Part shown: piece after piece, positions 18,835 through 27,305 of the stretch
Layout of the letters: every line of letters starts with the position of its first letter
How positions within the stretch are numbered: position 1 is the stretch's first letter
Notes under the pieces: model-generated
Told to the model about the DNA's origin: nothing
Seen by the model: only the letters and a program-made list of their open reading frames with translations
The model's database searches: none
Assembly: GCA_028285445.1 (NCBI GenBank)
Contig: JANQPQ010000056.1
Coordinates: 310,001 to 374,000 of the forward strand
Length of the DNA: 64,000 nt
Direction of reading: 5' to 3'
Source of the DNA: Cyclobacteriaceae bacterium
GTDB lineage: Bacteria; Bacteroidota; Bacteroidia; Cytophagales; Cyclobacteriaceae
Made by a program: the position numbers and the translations under genes

Positions 18835-19344
18835 ATGCAAACACGGAAAGAGTTCTTAAAACAAGCCTCCCTCGGAGCCTTCGCATTAGGTTGGCCTTTA
18901 GCAAGCAGTCTCGCCCAAGACCAGGAAAAGCCCTCTCCTATTGACAGTAAGTTAGTAAAAGAGTTTGTCGGCGTTTCACATGGCAAAATGGATAGGGTAA
19001 AAGAAATGTTAACTGAATATCCTACTCTACTAAACAGCGCCTGGGACTGGGGCGGTGGCGACTTTGAGACAGGCTTAGGAGCCGCTAGCCACGTCGGTCA
19101 CAAAGATCTGGCGAGCTACTTCATTGCCAATGGCGCCCAGGGAAATATCTTTACCGCATGCCTATTTGGCAAAATGGGTATTGTCAAACCCATGCTTACT
19201 ACATTTCCGGAATTATTGCATTCACGTGGCCCACACGGTTTTTCGTTGCTACATCATGCCACCCGAGGCGGTGATGAAGCTCTCGAGGTGAAAGAGTATT
19301 TGGTCTCTCTGGGTGCGAAGGAATCTAAGTATAGACTATATTAG
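18835..19344 (+). CDS. Exported ankyrin-repeat protein
   Basis: A 169-residue protein with an N-terminal export signal and three or four ankyrin-type repeats. Visible: TRKEFLKQASLGAFALG, which resembles a Tat motif but has Arg-Lys in place of Arg-Arg, followed by a cleavage-like AQDQ. The repeats include WDWGGGDFETGLGAASHVGH, LASYFIANGAQGNIFTAC, GKMGIVKPML and GFSLLHHATRGGDEALEV. I start at the ATG at 18835, which puts the signal at the very N-terminus. Ankyrin repeats bind proteins; no enzyme domain is present. A second ankyrin gene follows after 18 bp and is probably co-transcribed. Confidence 0.85.
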   Translation: MQTRKEFLKQASLGAFALGWPLASSLAQDQEKPSPIDSKLVKEFVGVSHGKMDRVKEMLTEYPTLLNSAWDWGGGDFETGLGAASHVGHKDLASYFIANGAQGNIFTACLFGKMGIVKPMLTTFPELLHSRGPHGFSLLHHATRGGDEALEVKEYLVSLGAKESKYRLY

Positions 19345-19362
19345 CAGGAATTAATTGTTGGT

Positions 19363-20001
19363 ATGAAAGTATTTGAAGCCATAAAAAACCGTGATTTCTA
19401 CTTATTACAGGAAGAAATTAATCGCAATACTAAATTGGCCAATGCCACCGATGAGATGGGCATATCAGCGTTGTTATTTGCCTGCTATTGTCAGTTTCGT
19501 GAGGGACGGGACCTGATTCTGCAACATCGGGAGTCTTTGGATATTCATGAGGCCGCTGCTATTGGCAATGTCGAAGAATTGTCGCGTCATCTGGCAAATG
19601 ATAATGCAATGGTTAGTATCAAAGGTGCGGATGGTTTTTACCCACTGGGCCTGGCATGTTTTTTTGGCAATTATGAAGCCGCCAAGAAGCTAATTGAACA
19701 GGGCGCAGAGGTGAACCAGGCATCTGCAAACGATTTTGTGGTGGCTCCTATCCATTCGGCCGTCTCAGGGCAACACCTCAGCATCGTAGACCTATTGTTA
19801 AATAATGGCGCCGATGCCAATGTCCCACAAACCAAAGGTATCAGACCGCTTCATCAAGCCGCACATGTTGGCAATGTTGAAATCGTGAAGCTACTGCTTG
19901 CCCATGGAGCAGAAAGAAATCTAACTTCCGATGAAGGCCTAAAGGCAATTGACTTTGCCCAACTGGGGAATTTTGAGGAGGTGGTTGTGCTTTTAGATTA
20001 G
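19363..20001 (+). CDS. Cytoplasmic ankyrin-repeat protein
   Basis: A 212-residue protein made almost wholly of ankyrin repeats (about six). Clear units are GISALLFACYCQFREGRDL, HEAAAIGNVEELSRHLAND, GFYPLGLACFFGNYEAAKKL, VAPIHSAVSGQHLSIVDLLL, IRPLHQAAHVGNVEIVKLLL and GLKAIDFAQLGNFEEVVVLL. There is no signal peptide, so it stays in the cytoplasm while its neighbour is exported. Inferred role: protein-binding scaffold or inhibitor; the partner is unknown. It lies 18 bp behind the exported ankyrin gene, which indicates an operon. Confidence 0.9.
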   Translation: MKVFEAIKNRDFYLLQEEINRNTKLANATDEMGISALLFACYCQFREGRDLILQHRESLDIHEAAAIGNVEELSRHLANDNAMVSIKGADGFYPLGLACFFGNYEAAKKLIEQGAEVNQASANDFVVAPIHSAVSGQHLSIVDLLLNNGADANVPQTKGIRPLHQAAHVGNVEIVKLLLAHGAERNLTSDEGLKAIDFAQLGNFEEVVVLLD

Positions 20002-20138
20002 TAATAATACTATCTACATATAACGCTAATAATCAGATATTTATATTATATCAGTTGCAGTGTTAATTGCAATTTTGGTTTCAAACACCAACACACACCT
20101 TTCAGCTCAGAAGAGCCTAAGGCACCACCTTACGAATT

Positions 20139-21131
20139 CTACTCCAAATACCTTAGCACCAGCGGGGCTAGCAGGTCCTCAGGATCTGAGGCCAGGGATA
20201 GACGATAGTATTCGGCAGCCTTATCTTTTTTGCCTAGCGCCAGATAGGCTTCCCCCAAGGCATTGTAAATGGCAGGCCTATTCTCAAACACTTCGGCATT
20301 GGCTTCAAACACAGCAATGGCATCCTTGGTCTTTCCTTCCTTCAGCAACATATTTCCAACAATGTTCAGGGTATTGAAGTTTACTTTCCGGGCAGTATCA
20401 CTTTTAATCTCTTCAAAAGTTTTAAGCGCAGCTTTTACTCCTTTTTCAGAAGCAACTTTATATACACTTCCATGGGGCCTGTTCTCATCACGAACCCAAT
20501 TGCGGAAATTATTTTCATTGATGCGTTTCCCCAAAATGGTAAGCTCAATTTCTACTTTGGAATCTACCCCTGCTATCCCCTCCTTGATTCTGCTCCAGCG
20601 TTTTCCCTCAACACCATATTCGGTTCTATCAATTGTAACACCACCTGTGAAAATCACCTGGCTGTCTCCCCTTACATCCGGCAGCACCCCGGAAGGGTTA
20701 TCCATCACCAGGGCTATCTCCTTTGTAACTCCTCTTAAAGTGAAATCGCCAGTGACAGTGATACCATCAGCGCTTTTTGAAACTGCCTTACTGACAAAAC
20801 TGATCTCGGGAAAATTCTCTGCATCCAACCACTGGTCTGAACGCAAGTCACGGTCGCGGAAGTCACTCTCGGTATCGATGCTACGGGCATTAATGCTAAC
20901 GGCAACAGAGGTGTTGGTAACATTGTTTTCATCATAAACTATATGGCCCTGGAAGGTTGAAAACCTCCCACGAACCTTAGCATACCCCATGTACTTAACA
21001 GCAAAACCGATATAGGAGTGGCCTCGGTCAATATTATAGATGTGATCAGCTTTGATACCCTGCCCAATGACGACATAACTTACCAATAGGCAAAGCCCTG
21101 CAGCAGTGCTGCGAATAATTACTCTCTTCAT
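20139..21131 (-). CDS. YceI domain protein with C-terminal TPR repeats
   Basis: A 330-residue exported protein. Visible: a signal peptide (AAGLCLLVSYVVIGQG); a YceI lipocalin-like domain (about 27-205) with IDRGHSYIGFAVKYMGYAKV, DRDLRSDQWLDAENFPEISF and FTLRGVTKEIALVM; and a C-terminal tetratricopeptide region (about 235-330, IYNALGEAYLALGKKDKAAE). YceI proteins bind isoprenoid-like lipids in the periplasm. Fusion to TPRs is uncommon for the family and suggests docking to a partner protein. It is convergent with the ankyrin genes. The 222-codon antisense frame across it is a shadow. Confidence 0.9.
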   Translation of the reverse strand: MKRVIIRSTAAGLCLLVSYVVIGQGIKADHIYNIDRGHSYIGFAVKYMGYAKVRGRFSTFQGHIVYDENNVTNTSVAVSINARSIDTESDFRDRDLRSDQWLDAENFPEISFVSKAVSKSADGITVTGDFTLRGVTKEIALVMDNPSGVLPDVRGDSQVIFTGGVTIDRTEYGVEGKRWSRIKEGIAGVDSKVEIELTILGKRINENNFRNWVRDENRPHGSVYKVASEKGVKAALKTFEEIKSDTARKVNFNTLNIVGNMLLKEGKTKDAIAVFEANAEVFENRPAIYNALGEAYLALGKKDKAAEYYRLSLASDPEDLLAPLVLRYLE

Positions 21132-21244
21132 TTTTGAATTAGATTTCTGGCTTGTACCCTTCTACGGGGTGCTATCTGCTTTTGTGCCACTTGTGGGACC
21201 GGATGTCCCTGAATTGAGATCAGATGGCCTCTAAGGATGACGAA

Positions 21245-22021
21245 CTAAGCGTGCCTCAGCAGTCTGTTAACAGGCTCCTTGTAGCTTCTGCTGGAAGTGA
21301 GTTGCTTTCCATTAGCAAGGAAAATAACATATTCGCCTTTATACATGTGCTGCAAACCCGAAACAAACTCAACGTTTACCAGATATGAACGGTGTATACG
21401 GCAAAATGAATTGGGGTCTAGAGTAGCTTCCAGGGCATTTAAGGTCTCTCGCATCCGCAGCCTCTCTCCTCCTTTGTGGATAACGACATAGTTCCCATCT
21501 GCCTCAATCCAGTCTATATCTGATGTCTTCACCAAGGTGATTTTTTTGTCTTCTTTAACTGCAAGCCTGGAGACATACGGTTCATCCGAAGGTGGATGTT
21601 CGGCCTTAAGCAACTCATTAAACTTTGAACCAACCTCGGCAAGTTGGGATTGCGAAGTTCTTCTTCGCACTTCGTCTAACATGTGAGAAAAACGATTTGA
21701 ATCAATAGGTTTAAGCAGGTAATCCAGGGCATGATTCTCAAACGCATCCAGCGCAAAATCTGAATAAGCCGTAATAAAGACAATTATTGGCGTCAACTTG
21801 GGATCAATGTTTCGCAACACCCCAAAACCGTCCTTTTCAGGCATTTGCACATCCAGGAATATAACCTGGGGGTTTAGTCGGTTTATAACCGCAACGGCCT
21901 CATTGCCATCAGAACATTCCGCTAATATTTCAAAGTCTTTCTCTTCGCTCAAAAGCGTGCTTATGCGCTCCCTAACCAAGGGCTCATCATCTACAATTAC
22001 CACGGAAATTGATTTCCTCAT
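21245..22021 (-). CDS. LytTR-type response regulator
   Basis: A 258-residue response regulator, paralogous to that at 17967-18749. Visible: receiver with DDEP at 11-14, phospho-acceptor Asp57 in VIFLDVQMPEKDG, ITAYSDFAL and the switch Lys in DYLLKPID. The LytTR DNA-binding domain follows (about 150-258) with IDWIEADGNYVVIHKGG and CRIHRSYLVNV. Its ATG overlaps the stop of the kinase gene by four bases (ATGA), so the pair is coupled. The gene order cyanophycin synthetase, kinase, regulator on one strand with short gaps suggests the pair controls, or is controlled with, cyanophycin synthesis. That link is positional inference only. Confidence 0.94.
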   Translation of the reverse strand: MRKSISVVIVDDEPLVRERISTLLSEEKDFEILAECSDGNEAVAVINRLNPQVIFLDVQMPEKDGFGVLRNIDPKLTPIIVFITAYSDFALDAFENHALDYLLKPIDSNRFSHMLDEVRRRTSQSQLAEVGSKFNELLKAEHPPSDEPYVSRLAVKEDKKITLVKTSDIDWIEADGNYVVIHKGGERLRMRETLNALEATLDPNSFCRIHRSYLVNVEFVSGLQHMYKGEYVIFLANGKQLTSSRSYKEPVNRLLRHA

Positions 22022-23100
22022 GCGGCCTGCTCAATCGGTATTATTACTTTCACTTCAAAAACTCCTTCCTTCTCGTTGACTATTTCCAAGGTACCGCTAT
22101 CCTGGTATAAGTTCTCTATTCTTTGCATAGTATTACTTAATCCCACACCAAGGTGCATCTGATCTTTAGCCTTTACTACAGTGTTAACTACCACCAAGCT
22201 TAGCATTTTGCCTTCAATGCTCATAGCAATTCTTATTTGCCCACCTTGAGCAAAAGGCTCTATACCATGCTTAATTGCATTCTCTACCAGTGGCTGAAGG
22301 ATTAAAGTCGGCACCATCAGATGGCCCAGGTTTTCTGGGCAATCATATTCAACACCAAGCCTGTTTTGGTATCTCAATTCCTGAAGTTGCAGGTATTTCG
22401 TGATGAAATTTAACTCCTCGTTCAATCTGATCTTTTGATCGTTGATAGTCTCGAAGGAATTCCTAAGCAAATGACTCAAGTCGTCCATGGCCTTCTGCGC
22501 CAAATCTACATCACGATGCATCAGCGTGGATATAGCTTGCATGGTGTTGAAGAGGAAATGCGGATGAAGTTGCGTCTTTAAATTGATAAGATGCGCTTGG
22601 GCGAGTTCTGCTTTCAATTGAACGTTGAGCAACCTATTATCTCTGAATCTTCTGTAATAATCCCAACCATAGTATGCACCCATTATTACTGCAAAAGTCA
22701 GCAAGCTGTCAAAGGAGCTGGAAACGATTACCAGACGCACCGTATCCAATACCTCAGAAATTGGTACATTAAGAATACCAATCAATTTACGGGTAGCGAA
22801 ATCCAACCAGATTGCGGTAAATCGGTGAATGGGTGCAACAGCTACTCCCAGCAGCATGGCAAGTACCAGGTTGAATTTCCACCTTTGGCCGTCAAGCGCA
22901 TAGCTTCTAAAGAAAAGGAAAAGTAATGGTGTTAGTAGGGACCAGATAAGAGCGGATGAAAAGTGGTAGAATCCAATGTCCCACCAGGGTCCTGCCCCTC
23001 CTGAATACTGACTAAAAAAATATGCCTTGCTGGTGGTAATGGTGGCCACCAGCATCCAAACTAGCCAGATCAGAAAGAGATTTCTTTTAGTTAATTTCAC
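22018..23100 (-). CDS. LytS/YehU-type sensor histidine kinase
   Basis: A 360-residue inner-membrane histidine kinase. Visible: four hydrophobic segments (about 8-30, 45-65, 78-100 and 120-145), a linker helix, LHPHFLFNTMQAI (conserved His181), N-box (LILQPLVENAIKHG) and a degenerate G-region (VGLSNTMQRIENLY). The ATP-lid region reads VVNTVVKAKDQMHLGVGL, where the usual DxGxG is changed to NTVVK. That substitution could lower ATP binding and deserves checking. It begins 31 bp after the cyanophycin synthetase stop on the same strand and overlaps its response regulator. Confidence 0.92.
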   Translation of the reverse strand: MKLTKRNLFLIWLVWMLVATITTSKAYFFSQYSGGAGPWWDIGFYHFSSALIWSLLTPLLFLFFRSYALDGQRWKFNLVLAMLLGVAVAPIHRFTAIWLDFATRKLIGILNVPISEVLDTVRLVIVSSSFDSLLTFAVIMGAYYGWDYYRRFRDNRLLNVQLKAELAQAHLINLKTQLHPHFLFNTMQAISTLMHRDVDLAQKAMDDLSHLLRNSFETINDQKIRLNEELNFITKYLQLQELRYQNRLGVEYDCPENLGHLMVPTLILQPLVENAIKHGIEPFAQGGQIRIAMSIEGKMLSLVVVNTVVKAKDQMHLGVGLSNTMQRIENLYQDSGTLEIVNEKEGVFEVKVIIPIEQAA

Positions 23101-23131
23101 TTCCGCATTGTGCCTGACTTCAATACGAAAA

Positions 23132-25807
23132 TCAGGCCTGATCGGGTTTCAGTTCTTCTTTATGTTGGTTTGGAATATCGGCAGTATCCATCTGGAAATT
23201 ATCTTCCTCCTCTTTCAGCTTCATTACAGTATCAAGAGCATCTGGCACTACATCACTGCACAGTACTATGAAAGACCCAGGCTTGGCATTTTTGATAGCA
23301 TGGGCTATTGCTTCCTGTTCAGAAAGAATCACCTCATAAGGAGTCTTTTGCCCTGAAGCGTTAATACCTTCCTCCAGTAACTTAATTATGTCATCTGCTT
23401 CCCTGCCTCTGAGGTTTTTATCCTGGCGGATGATAATCTCATCAAACATTTCTCCGGATAACTTACCCAACTCAATGATATCATCATTGAGTCTATCACC
23501 CACTCCCGAGATAATTCCAACTTTAGGACTGGCTTCTACTTTCTCGAGGAATTTTGCAATTGCCTGGAAACCAGCAGGGTTATGGGCAAAGTCTACCATC
23601 ACCTCAAAGTCCTTAAACTGGAACAGGTTCATTCTACCTGGTGTTTGGGCAGGAGAAGGAATAAAGGTTTGCAATGCCAAACGTAAATCTTCGATCTTGA
23701 AATCGCGGAGATAACCGGCCAATATCGCAGGTAGTATATTCTGGATATTGAATACTGCCCGACCAGAGAATGTTAGTGGAATATTAACCACTTTTTCAAC
23801 ACGCACTTTCCAGGTTCCTTTGAGTATTGTTACATAGCCGTTCTCCAAAATTGCAGCGACACCTCCATCCTGGCAGTGTTCTTTGATCCTGGGGCTGTCT
23901 TCATCCATGCTGAAGAGACCGATTTTGCATTCGAGCTCCTTCCTCATGTCGTAAACCAGGTCGTCATCGGCATTCAATATGGCGTAGCCATTTGGAAATA
24001 CGCTTTCCGGAACTACCCCTTTTACTCGAGCCATCTGCTCAATGCTATATATGCCTTTCATTCCCAGGTGGTCGGCAGCTATATTGGTTACTATACCGAT
24101 ATCGCAGTTTTGAAAGCCTAAACCTGCCCGCAGAATTCCACCACGAGCTGTTTCAAGAACAGCAAACTCAACGGTAGGATCTTTCAACACAAACTCTGCA
24201 CTGGCTGGGCCGGTTGTGTCACCCTTCTCCAACATGCGGTTTTGAATGTAGATACCATCCGAGGTGGTAAATCCAACTTTGTAGCCCATTGTCTTAACTA
24301 TATGAGCCATAAGCCGGGTGGTGGTAGTCTTCCCGTTGGTTCCAGTAATAGAGATTATCGGAATGCGGGAGGTTTCTCCGGGAGGGTAAAGCATATCAAT
24401 AACGGGCTCCGCAACATTTCTTGGAAGCCCCTCGGTGGGATTGGTGTGCATTCTAAATCCCGGTCCTGCATTTACTTCCAAGACAGCACCACCATTTTCA
24501 TTAATAGCCTCAGAGAGGTTTGGTGCCATCACATCAATACCACAGATATCAAGTCCAATAATCTTCGAAATTCTCTCAGCCATGAAGATATTGTAAGGAT
24601 GGACAGTATCAGTAACATCTTCTGCCGTTCCTCCTGTACTGAGATTGGCCGTACTTTTCAAATAAATCGGCTCTCCCTTATCCACTACAGATTCCAGGGT
24701 TAACCCCTTTTCGTCCAGTAGTCTTTCGGTCATTTTATCGACAGTTATCTCTGTCAGCTCCTTTTCATGGCCATAACCTCTTCTCGGATCTTCATTCACT
24801 TTGTCTATCAGTTGCTGTATTGTCGATTTGCCATCGCCAACAACGTGCGCCGGAGTTCTTCGTGCAGCACATATAAATTTATGATCAATGACTAGCATTC
24901 TATGATCAAAGCCGGTAATGAATTTCTCCACAATCACCGAGCGTGAATGCTTCTGAGCTGTCTCCAATCCAGCCACGGCTTCTTCCCAGTTTTGAATTTC
25001 TATGGTGGCTCCTCTTCCATGGTTGCCACGCAGGGGCTTAGTAACTATAGGATATCCTATGCGTTCCACTACCCGCTCCAGTTCACTTTCTCTGGATACA
25101 ATATGGCCGGAAGGCACTGGCACTCCCGATTCCTCAAGTAAGTGCTTGGTATCCTCCTTATCACAGGCCACTTCTACAGCTATGTTTCCGGTGGTACTGG
25201 CCACAGTAGCTTGTATGCGTCTTTGATTTACTCCATACCCCAATTGAACTAATGAATATTTGTTTAATCGAATATAAGGAATTCCCCTACTAACAGCTTC
25301 TCTTACTATTGCAGCCGTACTGGGTCCAAGTCGTTCTTCTTCCCGAATCTCGCGCATGGTCCTGATGTCGGTCTCGAGATCGTACTCTTCCCCGTTTATC
25401 AGGGCTTCCGCGATGGAAACCGCAGACTTAGCAGCAAACCTTCCAACCCGTTCCTCCATATAAGTAAACACCACATGGTAAACACCCTCTGTACCTTCCC
25501 CTCTGGTCCTACCGAAGCCCACATCCATTCCAGCCAGGGTTTGAGTTTCAAGTGCAATGTGTTCAATGACATGCCCCATCCAGGTGCCTTCCTTCACCCT
25601 ACTAAAGAACCCACCAGGAACACCTTCTGAACAGCGGTGTTCATACATCGTCGGAAACATTTCCACTAGTCGGTCATGAAAACCATCTATTTTATTAGTT
25701 GGCTTTTCTTCCAGGTCTTCCAGATCCAATGTCATCTGTATGAGCTTATGCCTTCTTACCGACCAATAGTTGGGTCCACGTAGCGTTCTAATATCAAGGA
25801 TTTTCAT
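23132..25807 (-). CDS. cphA: Cyanophycin synthetase
   Basis: An 891-residue cytoplasmic enzyme that polymerises Asp and Arg, with ATP, into the nitrogen-storage polymer cyanophycin. Visible: the family N-terminal domain (1-160, starting near GPNYWSVRRHKLIQM); an ATP-grasp domain (about 210-475, VTKPLRGNHGRGATIEIQNW and VLEVNAGPGFRMHTNP); and a Mur-ligase-like domain with nucleotide loop TGTNGKTTTTRLM near 489 and DFAHNPAG near 735. Length and order match CphA1 enzymes. The last 20 residues are a short non-conserved tail. A cyanophycinase gene is divergent 119 bp away, and a LytS/LytTR pair follows after 31 bp, probably in the same transcript. Confidence 0.96.
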   Translation of the reverse strand: MKILDIRTLRGPNYWSVRRHKLIQMTLDLEDLEEKPTNKIDGFHDRLVEMFPTMYEHRCSEGVPGGFFSRVKEGTWMGHVIEHIALETQTLAGMDVGFGRTRGEGTEGVYHVVFTYMEERVGRFAAKSAVSIAEALINGEEYDLETDIRTMREIREEERLGPSTAAIVREAVSRGIPYIRLNKYSLVQLGYGVNQRRIQATVASTTGNIAVEVACDKEDTKHLLEESGVPVPSGHIVSRESELERVVERIGYPIVTKPLRGNHGRGATIEIQNWEEAVAGLETAQKHSRSVIVEKFITGFDHRMLVIDHKFICAARRTPAHVVGDGKSTIQQLIDKVNEDPRRGYGHEKELTEITVDKMTERLLDEKGLTLESVVDKGEPIYLKSTANLSTGGTAEDVTDTVHPYNIFMAERISKIIGLDICGIDVMAPNLSEAINENGGAVLEVNAGPGFRMHTNPTEGLPRNVAEPVIDMLYPPGETSRIPIISITGTNGKTTTTRLMAHIVKTMGYKVGFTTSDGIYIQNRMLEKGDTTGPASAEFVLKDPTVEFAVLETARGGILRAGLGFQNCDIGIVTNIAADHLGMKGIYSIEQMARVKGVVPESVFPNGYAILNADDDLVYDMRKELECKIGLFSMDEDSPRIKEHCQDGGVAAILENGYVTILKGTWKVRVEKVVNIPLTFSGRAVFNIQNILPAILAGYLRDFKIEDLRLALQTFIPSPAQTPGRMNLFQFKDFEVMVDFAHNPAGFQAIAKFLEKVEASPKVGIISGVGDRLNDDIIELGKLSGEMFDEIIIRQDKNLRGREADDIIKLLEEGINASGQKTPYEVILSEQEAIAHAIKNAKPGSFIVLCSDVVPDALDTVMKLKEEEDNFQMDTADIPNQHKEELKPDQA

Positions 25808-25873
25808 GCGATATGCAGTTAATTAAGGTGAGGTTGAGTTTTGTGTATCTATAATAATAGTGAAATATATTAA

Positions 25874-25905
25874 TTTGTTCAACGCGACTGTTTACTTTAA
25901 ATTTG
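25874..25905 (+). promoter_or_regulatory. Bacteroidota-type promoter of the cyanophycinase gene
   Basis: TTTG at 25874-25877, a 20-base spacer, then TAAATTTG at 25898-25905: a perfect match to the Bacteroidota primary sigma consensus TTTG-N19-21-TAnnTTTG. The -7 box overlaps a possible upstream TTG start (25903), so translation must begin at the ATG at 25927, leaving a leader of about 15 bases. Confidence 0.75.
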
Positions 25906-25926
25906 CCGCCAATCTACCTGCTCTCT

Positions 25927-26787
25927 ATGATTCCGAAGGGGAAATTAATCGCGATTGGTGGCAACGTTGACAAGGGAACTGACTCCGAATCCATCTACAA
26001 AAGAAATAGGAACCTACACTTTTTCGAATTCCAAATTCTCAAGAGATTTCTTGAAGAACTACACACTGAAAACCCTCGTATTGAAGTAATCACCACCGCC
26101 TCTAGAATTCCTGAGGAAGTGGGCGATACATACTTAAAGGCTTTCGAAGAAATTGGCAATACCAACGTTGGTGTGCTACACATCAAAAAGAAAAAGGATG
26201 TAAAGAATACGGAGTATATCCAACGTATTAGGAACTGCGATGGCGTGTTGTTCACCGGGGGTGACCAATATCGGTTAAGCACAATATTTGGCGGGAGTGA
26301 AATCCTTGATATCCTTCACGAAAGATATCAGCATGATAATTTCATCATAGCTGGTACCAGCGCTGGAGCTATGGCCATGTCCCATGATATGATCCGGCGT
26401 GGGAGTAGCTCGGAAGCGTTGATCAAAGGTCAGGTACAAATGGCCAGAGGTTTTGGCTTTCTGCAAGAAGTCTATATAGACTCGCATTTCGTTAAAAGAG
26501 GTCGCTTTGGTAGGTTGGCTCAGGCAGTGGCTAGTAATCCAGCTTATCTGGGATTAGGGCTTGGAGAAGATACAGGCGTTCTAATTGAGGAAGGCAACAA
26601 AATGGAAGTTATTGGCTCAGGATTGGTGATAATATTTGACGGTCACCAAATGCGACACACCAATGTTGCTGAAATTCAAGAAGGTACGCCTATGGCTATT
26701 GAAAACCTGGTAGTACATGTCTTGGTACAGGGTAATCACTTCAACTTGAATGAGCGGAAATTCTTTGCTGAACTAGAAAAAGCTTAA
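25927..26787 (+). CDS. cphB: Cyanophycinase (peptidase family S51)
   Basis: A 286-residue enzyme that hydrolyses cyanophycin to Asp-Arg dipeptides. Visible: N-terminal KLIAIGGNVDKG, then FTGGDQYRLSTIFGGSEI, and the nucleophile elbow IIAGTSAGAMAMSHDM with Ser145. DSHFVKRGRFGRLAQAV follows, then LGLGEDTGVLIEEGNKM, all typical of S51 cyanophycinases. There is no signal peptide, so it is an intracellular CphB-type enzyme acting on the organism's own store rather than an exported CphE. It is divergent from cphA and has its own promoter, so making and breaking the polymer can be regulated separately. Start set at 25927 by the promoter. Confidence 0.95.
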   Translation: MIPKGKLIAIGGNVDKGTDSESIYKRNRNLHFFEFQILKRFLEELHTENPRIEVITTASRIPEEVGDTYLKAFEEIGNTNVGVLHIKKKKDVKNTEYIQRIRNCDGVLFTGGDQYRLSTIFGGSEILDILHERYQHDNFIIAGTSAGAMAMSHDMIRRGSSSEALIKGQVQMARGFGFLQEVYIDSHFVKRGRFGRLAQAVASNPAYLGLGLGEDTGVLIEEGNKMEVIGSGLVIIFDGHQMRHTNVAEIQEGTPMAIENLVVHVLVQGNHFNLNERKFFAELEKA

Positions 26788-26847
26788 CCGCGGCATCCAT
26801 GCTAGTCAATATTCGTATATTAGTTTACTAACCTCAATACACCCTGT

Positions 26848-27153
26848 ATGGCTCCCCGTTACACCGTGGTTTTTGGATTAAAAGATGCTGCTGATCGCTA
26901 TACGCCGCTGGGAGAGTTCTATTTGCGTGGTGTTGAACTAGAGTCAGCTAAAGAGATGTTCAAGCATCTACCCGACCCCGGTGGTGATGGTGATTATGTA
27001 TTCCGCCTCTATGAGCGCTATTACGACAAACATACCCAGGTAGACATGAACTACAAGAAATCTGAATTTACCCGGGAAACCAACCAGGCTGGCTTTCATC
27101 ACATCATGGATAGCCTGGTTAAATTACAAGAACAGATCGAGGAAAACAGCTAA
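26848..27153 (+). CDS. Small hypothetical protein downstream of cphB
   Basis: A 101-residue soluble protein with no family I recognise. Visible: an alpha/beta-looking N-terminal part (PRYTVVFGLKDAADRYTPLG), an acidic-glycine turn (LPDPGGDGDYVFRLYERYYD) and a C-terminal helix (ITMDSL-type ending VKLQEQIEENS). No signal peptide or Cys. It is on the same strand as cphB with a 60-bp gap, so it could be read through from the cphB promoter. Its coding character (clean charged/hydrophobic pattern, ATG start) supports a real gene. Confidence 0.65.
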   Translation: MAPRYTVVFGLKDAADRYTPLGEFYLRGVELESAKEMFKHLPDPGGDGDYVFRLYERYYDKHTQVDMNYKKSEFTRETNQAGFHHIMDSLVKLQEQIEENS

Positions 27154-27305
27154 ATCCCCTTACTCCTCAAGTCAGAAACATCTAAGCCAGACTCACAGGT
27201 GGCTGAATACGTGCATTCCGTCGAATTCTCTGGCATCTTCTTCTCGTCACCATGTTTATAATCTCTAATTTTCCTAATTTGTAGAAACGAATAAACCTGC
27301 AAGCT

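Noticed and set aside
20060-20377. 105-codon frame overlapping the end of the YceI-TPR gene
   Set aside because: Mostly antisense to a well-supported gene; Pro/His/Leu-rich shadow.
20269-20937. 222-codon plus-strand frame antisense to the YceI-TPR gene
   Set aside because: Composition is that of a codon-shadow (Ser/Leu/Thr runs, no domain), while the opposite strand encodes a clear YceI family protein.
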